From: CAZDDW01 sp964480695
GTDB taxonomy: Bacteria > Patescibacteriota > Patescibacteriia > UBA9934 > CAZDDW01
DNA length: 7,467 nt
Assembly: GCA_964480695.1 (NCBI GenBank)
Contig: CAYZPO010000051.1
Coordinates: 1 to 7,467, forward strand
Direction: 5' to 3'
Shown here: piece after piece, positions 1 to 5,923 of the stretch
Position numbering within the stretch: the first letter of the stretch is position 1
Layout of the letters: every line of letters starts with the position of its first letter
Translations under genes and position numbers: made by a program
The notes under the pieces: model-generated
Told to the model about the DNA's origin: nothing
Seen by the model: the letters and a program-made list of their open reading frames with translations, nothing else
Database searches by the model: none

Positions 1-26
1 TAGGAGATTTTTGGTTTGTTTAAATA

Positions 27-60
27 ACCTTAAATTACCTGAATTAAGCTAATTTAAGGT
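27..60. repeat. Perfect 11-bp inverted repeat, possible operator
   Basis: The arms ACCTTAAATTA (27-37) and TAATTTAAGGT (50-60) are exact reverse complements, separated by 12 bases. The right arm ends 9 bases before the -35 box of the promoter at 70-98. Two-fold symmetry at this position fits a binding site for a dimeric regulator just upstream of RNA polymerase. The arms are A+T-rich and no T-tract follows on either strand, so a terminator is less likely. It could also belong to the end of an upstream gene outside the window. The function is inferred. Confidence 0.5.
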
Positions 61-69
61 GAGAAATGC

Positions 70-98
70 TTGACAGGACCCTTAGGCCATGCTACATT
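70..98 (+). promoter_or_regulatory. Sigma-70-type promoter with extended -10
   Basis: A perfect -35 hexamer TTGACA (70-75) lies 17 bases before TACATT (93-98), which matches TATAAT at 4 of 6 positions. The TGC just before the -10 box makes it an extended -10 element. Transcription should start near 105. This leaves a leader of about 110 bases before the first start codon at 216, longer than for the other promoters seen in this window. Confidence 0.65.
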
Positions 99-141
99 TA
101 ACACCTTCATCCGCGTGAGTAGTGGAAAAGAGAAACCTGGT

Positions 142-176
142 ACCGCTGATGGTATTAGGCGGTCCGGCGCAGGACC
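142..176 (+). promoter_or_regulatory. Leader segment with two mutually exclusive hairpins
   Basis: Within the untranslated leader of the first operon, ACCGC (142-146) can pair with GCGGT (159-163), and GGTCC (161-165) can pair with GGACC (172-176). The two stems share bases 161-163, so only one can form at a time. Each stem is only 5 bp and the region is G+C-rich, so chance pairing is quite possible. I see no recognised riboswitch and no stem reaching the ribosome site at 204-209. Confidence 0.2.
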
Positions 177-215
177 AGCTCTTATTTCAGAAAGCGCACA
201 ACAAAGGAGTGAGAG

Positions 216-1571
216 ATGAAGAAGTTGGTTCTTTACATCTTGGGAGAAAAACGAGAAAACCTAGTCATCCTGTGGGCACTGCTCACCCTGGCCGTTCTGG
301 GTGGACTGGTCGTATTTTCGATTGGGCCACTGATGCTGGGTCTGCCCGGCTGGACGATCGGCGCCCTCTACGTCAGCGTGGCCTGGCTTCTGGGTAACAC
401 TATCGGAATCGGTATCGTCACAGTTCGTTCACTCCAAACCGGAGGGCTCGAACTCATGATGACCAGAGCCGTGGCCGTGGCTGCCCGGCGTCTGACCAAC
501 CCGAAACCAGAAGAAGAGGAAATGACCAACCAGCAGGTGGCCGACGACCTGGTCTGGGAATACGTCCATAGCGTCATCTGTCGAGACGACCCGGAACATC
601 CCATGGCGGTTCTGCAGGAATTCCTGCAAGAGCGGTCACTGTCAGAAGGCCTGCTGGTTCGCCTGGCAGAGTGGCTCGACAACTTCTACCCCGCGTATCG
701 ACAGCCGTCTGACCAGCGCTGGCATCAGGTCTTGCGGGAATATGCTGTGGAGCTGACCTGCATCGTAAACAACGGACAGGTCACTACCTGGATGGCGACC
801 TGGGGAGATGACATAATCAAGACTACGGCCCAGGGAATGCTGGACCAGCTCAAGCGCAAAGAGCGCCATATACCCATGGTGTGCTATTACAGCTGGACGC
901 GACCGGACATCGAGGAAATCGAGGCAGCGTTCGTGGCCCGCCTGGCCCACCTGGCCGAGCACGGCATGGGTGTGTCGGGTACTGATGCTATCCAGAATGC
1001 GAGCCAAGTGGCTCAGGAAACCCCGCCGGATCCGAACTACGAAATCCGATTCGTACTCCAGGGCCTGGAGATCATCGGACGACGGATCGCCAAGGCTTGT
1101 GGAAAGATGCGCTTCACGTCCATCAGTCCCGCCAAGTCGCAGATCAGCATCGCTGGCGCCCGAATCGCTCTGAGTGTTGGCTATCTCAAGTCAGTCTACC
1201 ACTTCATCAGTCGCGATCCCGGATGGAAAACGTGGAGCCGGAGACCGGAGCAATTCCTTGACCCATTCTGGGATCGTGGCGTCCTGTCCGAAGACATCCT
1301 GACACAGATGGTGGAGTGGACCGAACAGCGGGAAGAAGATCCCGAAGGATACCAGCGGCTCTGGATCTCAGTCCTCCGACAGCAGGCGGTCTACCTTGTC
1401 TGCATGAGCGGCAAGGGGCTGACCGATTGGATGAAGGATTGGCCTGACGGCCTAGTTCAGAAGGCTGCCCGACGGCTTCACAACAACATCGAATCCGGCC
1501 GATCCCGACCTCTGCCCGACAACAAGCACCAGCAACGGCTCGCTGCGCTGGCTGACGGCACGTCCGAATAA
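216..1571 (+). CDS. Orphan membrane-anchored protein with internal domain duplication
   Basis: Unrecognised 451-residue protein. AAGGAG at 204-209, 6 bases before the ATG, supports the start. Two hydrophobic segments, about residues 18-42 and 46-70, form a likely helical hairpin anchor. The short basic N-terminus (MKK, then EKR at 11-13) suggests both ends face the cytoplasm. The rest, about residues 75-451, is soluble and mostly helical. Residues about 117-209 and 327-421 resemble each other: both run RD, then (E/Q)FL, then LSE(G/D)xL with an EW, then QR, VLR, AV, TxWM or TDWM and a final L. This points to a duplicated domain of roughly 95 residues, separated by about 115 residues. A run of acidic residues (EEEEE, 98-102) follows the anchor. 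It is first in an operon, with the next gene 10 bases downstream. The gene is G+C-rich and CTG-rich compared with the central genes. No catalytic motif is evident; a scaffold or sensor role would be a guess. Confidence 0.85.
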   Translation: MKKLVLYILGEKRENLVILWALLTLAVLGGLVVFSIGPLMLGLPGWTIGALYVSVAWLLGNTIGIGIVTVRSLQTGGLELMMTRAVAVAARRLTNPKPEEEEMTNQQVADDLVWEYVHSVICRDDPEHPMAVLQEFLQERSLSEGLLVRLAEWLDNFYPAYRQPSDQRWHQVLREYAVELTCIVNNGQVTTWMATWGDDIIKTTAQGMLDQLKRKERHIPMVCYYSWTRPDIEEIEAAFVARLAHLAEHGMGVSGTDAIQNASQVAQETPPDPNYEIRFVLQGLEIIGRRIAKACGKMRFTSISPAKSQISIAGARIALSVGYLKSVYHFISRDPGWKTWSRRPEQFLDPFWDRGVLSEDILTQMVEWTEQREEDPEGYQRLWISVLRQQAVYLVCMSGKGLTDWMKDWPDGLVQKAARRLHNNIESGRSRPLPDNKHQQRLAALADGTSE

Positions 1572-1576
1572 GGAGG
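1571..1576 (+). promoter_or_regulatory. Shine-Dalgarno site overlapping the upstream stop codon
   Basis: AGGAGG sits 5 bases before the ATG at 1582, and its first A is the last base of the TAA stop (1569-1571) of the preceding gene. A perfect site placed directly on the stop suggests efficient reinitiation, so the two proteins are probably made together. It also fixes the start of the second gene. Confidence 0.8.
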
Positions 1577-1581
1577 GGCCG

Positions 1582-2271
1582 ATGTCAGACAAGAAAAAAA
1601 GTCTACTGCCGGTGAGAGTGGTTAGGTCGCTAACCCGAAGAGGGCGACCCGAGGGCGAAGTAACACCCTCTGAAAGATTGGCTGGCTTGGCCAGAGTCGC
1701 TTTCACCTCAGCCACCTTCCGTGCACGCCTGGCGGCAGCCGAGCGGCTCCGCGGTGCCAACGGGGAATGGTGCCCCCTGGACAGAAACGGGCGACGAATT
1801 CTCGCATTGGTCCCTGAGATCAGGGAATTCGTGCCCCATGGCCATGCCATCATCGTTGACTGTGGTGACCTGCGCATGTGGGGAACCCTAAGACGCGGAT
1901 TGCAATCCTACAACATGACTGGCCCTTTAACACAACCCGAGGTTCGCCTCTGGGGCCCGAGCATGTTCATGTTGGGTAGAGGAGTGACCACAGTTGTGGT
2001 CACGCCAGGCCTGGTCCTGAATCTTCACAAGGAAAGCAATGTCGTCTCCCACAACCTCGAAATCGACCTACGTAGTACCGGGGTTCTGGAATTCGATCTA
2101 TACAACGGTCTCTACTGGATGAAGTTCACCTTCGATGACCCCAGGCTGTTGACTTTCGAGGGGGGTTCGAAGAACCATTTCGACAACCCCATGACCAAGG
2201 TCACAGGGGACGACCTGATCGATATGGAGCGCGAGCTCAACCCAGCTCGCAAACGTCTCCCACGATCCTAA
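1582..2271 (+). CDS. Orphan 229-residue protein, second gene of the operon
   Basis: Unrecognised soluble protein with no signal peptide or membrane segment. The start is set by the AGGAGG site overlapping the previous stop codon. Residues 1-60 are strongly basic and include the helix-forming stretch SERLAGLARVAF and several Arg-rich turns. Residues about 85-195 alternate hydrophobic and polar residues and look beta-rich (for example VTTVVVTPGLVLNLH at 136-150, and EFDLYNGLYWMKFTF at 170-184). The C-terminus is charged and ends in Arg/Lys-rich residues. The basic ends could bind nucleic acid or acidic lipid, but no named domain is visible. It is co-transcribed with the membrane-anchored orphan 10 bases upstream and shares its high G+C. 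A partnership between the two is suggested by operon structure only. Confidence 0.82.
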   Translation: MSDKKKSLLPVRVVRSLTRRGRPEGEVTPSERLAGLARVAFTSATFRARLAAAERLRGANGEWCPLDRNGRRILALVPEIREFVPHGHAIIVDCGDLRMWGTLRRGLQSYNMTGPLTQPEVRLWGPSMFMLGRGVTTVVVTPGLVLNLHKESNVVSHNLEIDLRSTGVLEFDLYNGLYWMKFTFDDPRLLTFEGGSKNHFDNPMTKVTGDDLIDMERELNPARKRLPRS

Positions 2272-2275
2272 CAAC

Positions 2276-2320
2276 AACGAGGTCGGTGCCATTCTGCGCG
2301 CCGACCTCGTTTCTCTTTTC
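2276..2320 (+). terminator. Rho-independent terminator of the orphan operon
   Basis: AACGAGGTCGG (2276-2286) pairs perfectly with CCGACCTCGTT (2301-2311), an 11-bp stem around a 14-base loop. TTTCTCTTTTC follows on the plus strand. It begins 4 bases after the TAA stop of the 229-residue protein and ends the plus-strand operon before it meets the opposing one. Confidence 0.85.
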
Positions 2321-2348
2321 AAAAACAAAATAACGCCCTTACGGGCGT
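2320..2348 (-). terminator. Rho-independent terminator of the endonuclease Q operon
   Basis: Read on the minus strand, ACGCCC and GGGCGT form a 6-bp G+C-rich stem around a GTAA loop (2333-2348), followed by TATTTTGTTTTT. It lies 6 bases beyond the TAG stop of the endonuclease Q gene. Together with the plus-strand terminator at 2276-2320 it separates two convergent operons. Confidence 0.8.
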
Positions 2349-2354
2349 CATTCC

Positions 2355-3608
2355 CTACAGCAGGACTTTTTGCTCTGGGCCTTTGGGGCGTTCTTTGTCA
2401 GACCAGATGGAAACTTCACCGTAAACACCGTCGTAGCCTGGGCGGATGTGGATGTTACCAGTACGCATGCGGTCTATTGCTTCAGCGAGTCGTTCGTTGA
2501 ATTTTTTTATTTCTGAAATCGGGGTGTCGAGCAGAATCTCGAACTCTCTGCCGAGTTCGTCAGTTGCTCGACCATACATTTCCTGGACTTTCTTCGAGCT
2601 TGTAGACTTAACCCCATTTACCTCAGCCATGATCACATCCAAAGGAACGATTGATTTATACGGAATGCGATCTGTTGGCAAATCGTCGCTCCTACGATCC
2701 GCGATCTCGATCACTCGATTCCAAACACCAATTACCATTGGCTTCTTACACTTCGGACAGTTCCCGCCTAGCTTCTTAGTTTTGTCAGGTTCACACCAGA
2801 ACTCACACTTACGACAACCATCAGCATGATACATCCCTTCCTCAGGGTAAAATTCAATCGTGTATAAAAACTTTTCTTTGTCCTGCTCTTTGAAGATACG
2901 AACAAACTCGTCATAGTTTGGATCTTCAATCTCAAACACATTGGCCTCTCGACCAAGCTTTGGCAGAGAGTGCGCGTCTGAGTTCGAAACTAAGACAACT
3001 TTGTCGAGCCCGCTCAAATGCCAATTCATGGGCGGATCGCTGGACAATCCGGTCTCGACCGCGTAAATATACGGCGTCATTTCACCAAAGCACTCTTCGA
3101 TACTGTCGAACCCAGACTTGGAACCAAAGATGGCGTACCATGGTGTCCAGGCATGCGACGGAATCATGATCACTCGCTCATCAATGTCTTTCAAAATTTT
3201 ATACAGCTCTTCAGAATCAATACCCAGAATTGGTCGGCCGTCAGACTTCAGATTGAACTCACGACGCTCCAGCTCTTTGTTAATTTTCTCAGACACTTCG
3301 ATCGAAGGCGACATGATATTATTATGAATCCGCCGACAGCGGTCGCCTTTTTTGTAAATCTGAGCTACCTCGGTCGACAACATAAACCAAGTACTCGAAC
3401 TGCCATCCTTGAGACGATACATTCCAGGTCGATCTTCAACGAGCAAACTTTTGATATCAGAAAAAACAGCCGGATGAGTCCAATCCGGAGCGGCAATCAC
3501 ATTAATTCCTTTGATCTCACACCACTTGGCAATATTGGGTAGCGTCAGCTCCTTCGAGCACGCTCGAGAATACCCAGAATGAATATGCCAGTCAGTGATC
3601 AGTCTCAT
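2355..3608 (-). CDS. Endonuclease Q (PHP-type DNA repair nuclease)
   Basis: This 417-residue protein matches the EndoQ family in length and motifs. Bacterial members are often listed only as TIGR00375 or misnamed as helicases. Known family members nick DNA 5' of deaminated bases (uracil, hypoxanthine, xanthine) and of abasic sites. The N-terminal PHP-like metal-binding domain shows DWHIHSGYS at residues 6-14 (H8, H10), PDWTHP at 41-46 (D42, H45), STE (E80), SHAWTPW (H152), ETG (E185) and SNSDAHS (D211, H213). A zinc finger follows the family motif YHADGCRKC: C265, C268, C284 and C287, with C272 as an extra cysteine. After it comes VIEIADRRSD. I chose ATG at 3608, giving MRLITDWHIHS, which fits family N-termini and makes a 4-base ATGA overlap with the Nudix gene. 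An in-frame ATG at 3638 would add ten unlikely residues and a 34-base overlap. No Shine-Dalgarno site is visible, so translation is probably coupled. Last gene of its operon. Confidence 0.9.
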   Translation of the reverse strand: MRLITDWHIHSGYSRACSKELTLPNIAKWCEIKGINVIAAPDWTHPAVFSDIKSLLVEDRPGMYRLKDGSSSTWFMLSTEVAQIYKKGDRCRRIHNNIMSPSIEVSEKINKELERREFNLKSDGRPILGIDSEELYKILKDIDERVIMIPSHAWTPWYAIFGSKSGFDSIEECFGEMTPYIYAVETGLSSDPPMNWHLSGLDKVVLVSNSDAHSLPKLGREANVFEIEDPNYDEFVRIFKEQDKEKFLYTIEFYPEEGMYHADGCRKCEFWCEPDKTKKLGGNCPKCKKPMVIGVWNRVIEIADRRSDDLPTDRIPYKSIVPLDVIMAEVNGVKSTSSKKVQEMYGRATDELGREFEILLDTPISEIKKFNERLAEAIDRMRTGNIHIRPGYDGVYGEVSIWSDKERPKGPEQKVLL

Positions 3609-4129
3609 AAAAGTTTTAGATAATCGATTCCGAGCCAAGCCACGTCAGTATCTGTCATTTCCCCTTTACGCGCCTGCTCAATAAAATCTTCAACAGTCTT
3701 CTCAATCACTTCAATAAACTCATTTTCATCAGGCTGTGGTTCAGATATTTTCTTACAGTTCCTGGCCACAAAACAATGTCGAAACCCGGTCACATACCCT
3801 GACATAGGAATACTGGCCACATGTTCTAACTCGCCTTCATGCCCAGTTTCTTCCAACAGCTCTCGAGCACAAGCCGTAGCCGGGTCCGTATCCTCATCCA
3901 TACCTCCCCCAGGCAATTCATCATAAATTACTTCTGGACCAGGACGAAATTGTCTGGCCAAAATAACTTTGTTGTCTTCGGTTAAAGGTAAGACACAGAC
4001 CACGCCACTAGAACCGACTAGAGTATAGTCCGCCTCCCGACCATCAGGCATACAATAAACTCGGTGGACTAACCCCCGGTGTCCAACCTTTTCTTCTTTC
4101 TCTGACAATTTTTTCCAGTGCTCGATCAT
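3605..4129 (-). CDS. Nudix hydrolase, ADP-ribose pyrophosphatase-like
   Basis: This 174-residue protein is of typical size for a single Nudix domain. Residues 55-75 read VILARQFRPGPEVIYDELPGG, the strand and loop that precede the Nudix box in ADP-ribose/sugar-nucleotide hydrolases. The box runs from G75 to H97: the catalytic RELLEETGH (89-97) keeps the metal-binding Glu residues E90, E93 and E94. The first conserved Glu of the signature is Thr81 and the last hydrophobic position is His97. PMSGYVTG shortly after the box resembles the proline-containing specificity loop of ADP-ribose pyrophosphatases. The likely reaction is hydrolysis of a nucleoside diphosphate-X such as ADP-ribose or a nucleotide sugar; the exact substrate cannot be read from sequence. 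Its ATG overlaps the upstream TGA (ATGA at 4126-4129) and its own TGA overlaps the endonuclease Q start. No ribosome site is visible, so coupling with both neighbours is likely. Confidence 0.88.
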   Translation of the reverse strand: MIEHWKKLSEKEEKVGHRGLVHRVYCMPDGREADYTLVGSSGVVCVLPLTEDNKVILARQFRPGPEVIYDELPGGGMDEDTDPATACARELLEETGHEGELEHVASIPMSGYVTGFRHCFVARNCKKISEPQPDENEFIEVIEKTVEDFIEQARKGEMTDTDVAWLGIDYLKLL

Positions 4130-4878
4130 GCTGATCGTTTTTTATAAATCTCTTCTGCAACTTTAAACTCTTCCGGTGTGTTACATCCCACACACTCCTC
4201 AACCGGAATGTTGACTGTATTAACTCGATCATTATTTTTTATTGCCATTTCGATCAGGTCAGTTAGATAAAACTCCCCTTGCGCATTCTCTGATCCAACT
4301 TGGTCAATGTGACTCCAAAGCCATTTGGAATCGAACAGAAAAAAAGCTGGATTTATTTCTTTTACTTCAAGCTCGGCCTCAGAGCAATCCTTAGCCTCGC
4401 GAATGGCTACCACATTACCGGCCTCACCACGTAAAATGCGTCCAAGGCGAGAGAAGCAAGAACGCCAGCCTTCATAATCTTCAACGACCCCCACAGCCAT
4501 CGTGATCGCGACTGGATCTTCCTGGTGACGAGCAAGCAGTCTCTGAATTGTCTCTGAAGAAACCAACGCGCAGTCTCCATAAAGCACCAGAACCGCATCT
4601 GAGTCCTCAGATAATTCGCGGGTACTAATCACAGCATGGGCTGTTCCTAGTTGTTTCTCTTGCAAAACACAATCAGTCCGATTCTTAACATGTTCAACCA
4701 AATCTTCACCACCGTGTCCATAAACAACGACCGGCTTGGTCTCAACATCGCTATTTTCAACCGCATCCAGCAAATGATCAATCATTGGTTTGCCAGCTAA
4801 AGGCAGCATAGCCTTTTGAATCTCGGCTCCCATGCGCTTGCCTTTGCCAGCGGCTAAAATAACAACTCTAATATTCAT
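4126..4878 (-). CDS. GlmU-like nucleotidyltransferase, uridylyltransferase domain only
   Basis: This 250-residue protein of the NTP-transferase (GT-A-like) fold is most like the N-terminal half of GlmU, which makes UDP-N-acetylglucosamine from UTP and GlcNAc-1-phosphate. Visible motifs are LAAGKGKRM (8-16) with Lys22, the nucleotide and phosphate site; LQEKQLGTAHA (72-82), close to LQAEQLGTGHA of E. coli GlmU; LYGDCAL (99-105) with Asp102 as metal ligand; EINPAFFLFD; and NAQGEFYLTDLIE. The left-handed beta-helix acetyltransferase half (about 200 residues) is absent, and the reading frame ends cleanly at TGA. Either this is a single-function sugar-nucleotide synthase or its acetyltransferase partner is encoded elsewhere. 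First gene of the minus-strand operon, 27 bases from the -10 box at 4905-4910. There is no clear Shine-Dalgarno site. The exact sugar substrate is uncertain. Confidence 0.88.
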   Translation of the reverse strand: MNIRVVILAAGKGKRMGAEIQKAMLPLAGKPMIDHLLDAVENSDVETKPVVVYGHGGEDLVEHVKNRTDCVLQEKQLGTAHAVISTRELSEDSDAVLVLYGDCALVSSETIQRLLARHQEDPVAITMAVGVVEDYEGWRSCFSRLGRILRGEAGNVVAIREAKDCSEAELEVKEINPAFFLFDSKWLWSHIDQVGSENAQGEFYLTDLIEMAIKNNDRVNTVNIPVEECVGCNTPEEFKVAEEIYKKRSA

Positions 4879-4904
4879 AATATAAGCTTATTTATAGCCG
4901 CTCT

Positions 4905-4933
4905 ATTGTACCTTGTTCTCCAGAATTGTTCAA
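4905..4933 (-). promoter_or_regulatory. Sigma-70-type promoter of the minus-strand operon
   Basis: On the minus strand TTGAAC (4928-4933, 4 of 6 consensus) lies exactly 17 bases before TACAAT (4905-4910, 5 of 6). The predicted start near 4898 gives a leader of about 20 bases to the ATG at 4876-4878. No other strong promoter was seen inside the operon, so the three genes are probably one transcript. Confidence 0.7.
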
Positions 4934-4960
4934 AGCCTTTTCACAACCCAGCCAAAAACC

Positions 4961-4989
4961 TTGACAAATCTACAACAAAATGATCTGAT
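4961..4989 (+). promoter_or_regulatory. Divergent promoter giving a very short leader
   Basis: A perfect TTGACA (4961-4966) is 17 bases before TCTGAT (4984-4989), which matches TATAAT at 4 of 6 positions. Transcription from it would start near 4996, only about 6-12 bases before the candidate starts GTG 5002 and ATG 5008. The TATATA at 4993-4998 is too far from the -35 box to be its partner. It is back to back with the minus-strand promoter; the two -35 boxes are 27 bases apart, so a shared regulator is possible. Confidence 0.5.
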
Positions 4990-5007
4990 GGATATATAGA
5001 AGTGTTT

Positions 5008-5196
5008 ATGTTTAAACCAACTCGCCAATCTGTGGGGATGGCGGAAGGTTTAGGAACACTCAACCCAATTGGCGGAGGACGAGAAGTGCTGGACACTCTC
5101 TTGAATTCACAAGCTGGAGATCAAGAACGTGACCAAGCTGTAAATCATCTAAGAGTTGCTCTTGATTCGCTCAAGGTCGAACTCGAAGCTTGGTAA
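5008..5196 (+). CDS. Orphan 62-residue protein preceding the cupin gene
   Basis: Small unrecognised protein. I prefer ATG at 5008 because the weak purine-rich AGAAG (4998-5002) is well spaced from it; an in-frame GTG at 5002 would add two residues. Residues 1-25 look flexible and Gly-rich (MAEGLGTLNPIGGG). Residues about 26-62 form a plausible amphipathic helical region with heptad-like hydrophobic spacing (REVLDTLL, then VNHLRVALDSLKVELEAW). No membrane segment, signal peptide or cysteine is present. The cupin gene starts 7 bases after its TAA, so the two are almost certainly co-transcribed. A role as partner or regulator of the cupin is inferred from position only. The promoter, coupling and absence of a competing frame support it as a real gene. 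Confidence 0.65.
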   Translation: MFKPTRQSVGMAEGLGTLNPIGGGREVLDTLLNSQAGDQERDQAVNHLRVALDSLKVELEAW

Positions 5197-5203
5197 AAAA
5201 TGT

Positions 5204-5923
5204 ATGTCCATCTGGCCTAAGGTTGAACACGGGGGACACGCCATCCAACATGTTATTACTCGACCTCGAGTCAGAGTAACTGCTGCTTGTTATTTATCTG
5301 GCGTTCGGTCTCCTTTACATGTCCATCCGCATCATGACCAGTGTGTGATCCTGGCTGATGGAACACTAACGATCACAACCGATCAGGACAATAAAACAAT
5401 TAATGCAGGCGAGGCTGTGATCATTCCTGCTGGCCGAGCCCATGGCTTTGAAGGTGGAACCGAAGAGACGCGGTTCCTTTCTGTTTTTCTGGGAGACGGA
5501 GCTGAAGTTGAGGGCAAGACAACACTGCCGGAAAAAATTAGCAAACTGCTTGATCCAAATAAAAATCGACACGAAAAATTGGTTGAGACTTTCTTGTCAC
5601 CAGAACACGCTGGTGAGATTGAGGACCTGAGCAAGTCTGAGCGTGACACCCTGACCTGGGTCGTGGACCGTTTGCTTAAGCGAATTGAAACCGGTCGACT
5701 AAAAGAAATGGACAGAATTACTAACACCCCGCGCAAGACTCAAAAAATTCAGGCTTGGCAAAAAGATAACTCTTTGTTTCTGTGGGGTGACGTTGTCCGG
5801 ATGTGTATCTCACTCACTCTCAAGCGTGGTGCTGGCACTTCCCCTGATTACGTCCAGCTAAGTGACATCGATATTCACTTCCCGTCAATGCAAAAGTTGC
5901 CGAAGGTGGAAACTCTAAACTGA
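5204..5923 (+). CDS. Cupin-domain protein with unassigned C-terminal region
   Basis: This 239-residue soluble protein has a single cupin barrel at about residues 20-110. Motif 1 reads G33-x5-H39-x-H41-x4-Q46-x6-G53, with Gln where the family usually has a Glu metal ligand. Motif 2 reads G69-x5-P75-x-G77-x2-H80. H39, H41 and H80 would hold one divalent metal. Cupins include enzymes, sugar binders and sensors, and the sequence alone does not pick one. Residues about 115-200 are charged and helical (KISKLL, ERDTLTWVVDRLLKRIETGRLKEM), and the last 40 look mixed; I recognise no domain there. I chose ATG at 5204 (MSIWPK). A TTG at 5156 in the same frame would overlap the upstream gene by 41 bases. 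No Shine-Dalgarno site is visible, and the gap to the previous gene is 7 bases. It ends in tandem in-frame stops TGA TAA. Confidence 0.82.
   Translation: MSIWPKVEHGGHAIQHVITRPRVRVTAACYLSGVRSPLHVHPHHDQCVILADGTLTITTDQDNKTINAGEAVIIPAGRAHGFEGGTEETRFLSVFLGDGAEVEGKTTLPEKISKLLDPNKNRHEKLVETFLSPEHAGEIEDLSKSERDTLTWVVDRLLKRIETGRLKEMDRITNTPRKTQKIQAWQKDNSLFLWGDVVRMCISLTLKRGAGTSPDYVQLSDIDIHFPSMQKLPKVETLN

Noticed and set aside
122..397. 91-residue frame starting in the leader of the first orphan gene
   Set aside because: It lies in the leader and then overlaps the start of the 451-residue gene in another frame, has no good ribosome site, and its composition is Arg/Gly-rich like an out-of-frame reading.
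3609..3638. Longer endonuclease Q with start at 3638
   Set aside because: The extra ten residues precede the family-typical N-terminus and would overlap the Nudix gene by 34 bases. ATG at 3608 gives the same ATGA overlap seen at the other junction.
5156..5203. Longer cupin protein from the TTG at 5156
   Set aside because: It would overlap the upstream small gene by 41 bases and add 16 residues that read like an out-of-frame translation (IRSRSNSKLGKK).
5200..5220. ATG at 5200 as an alternative start just before the cupin ATG
   Set aside because: It opens a six-codon frame only (MYVHLA then stop) and is not in the cupin frame.
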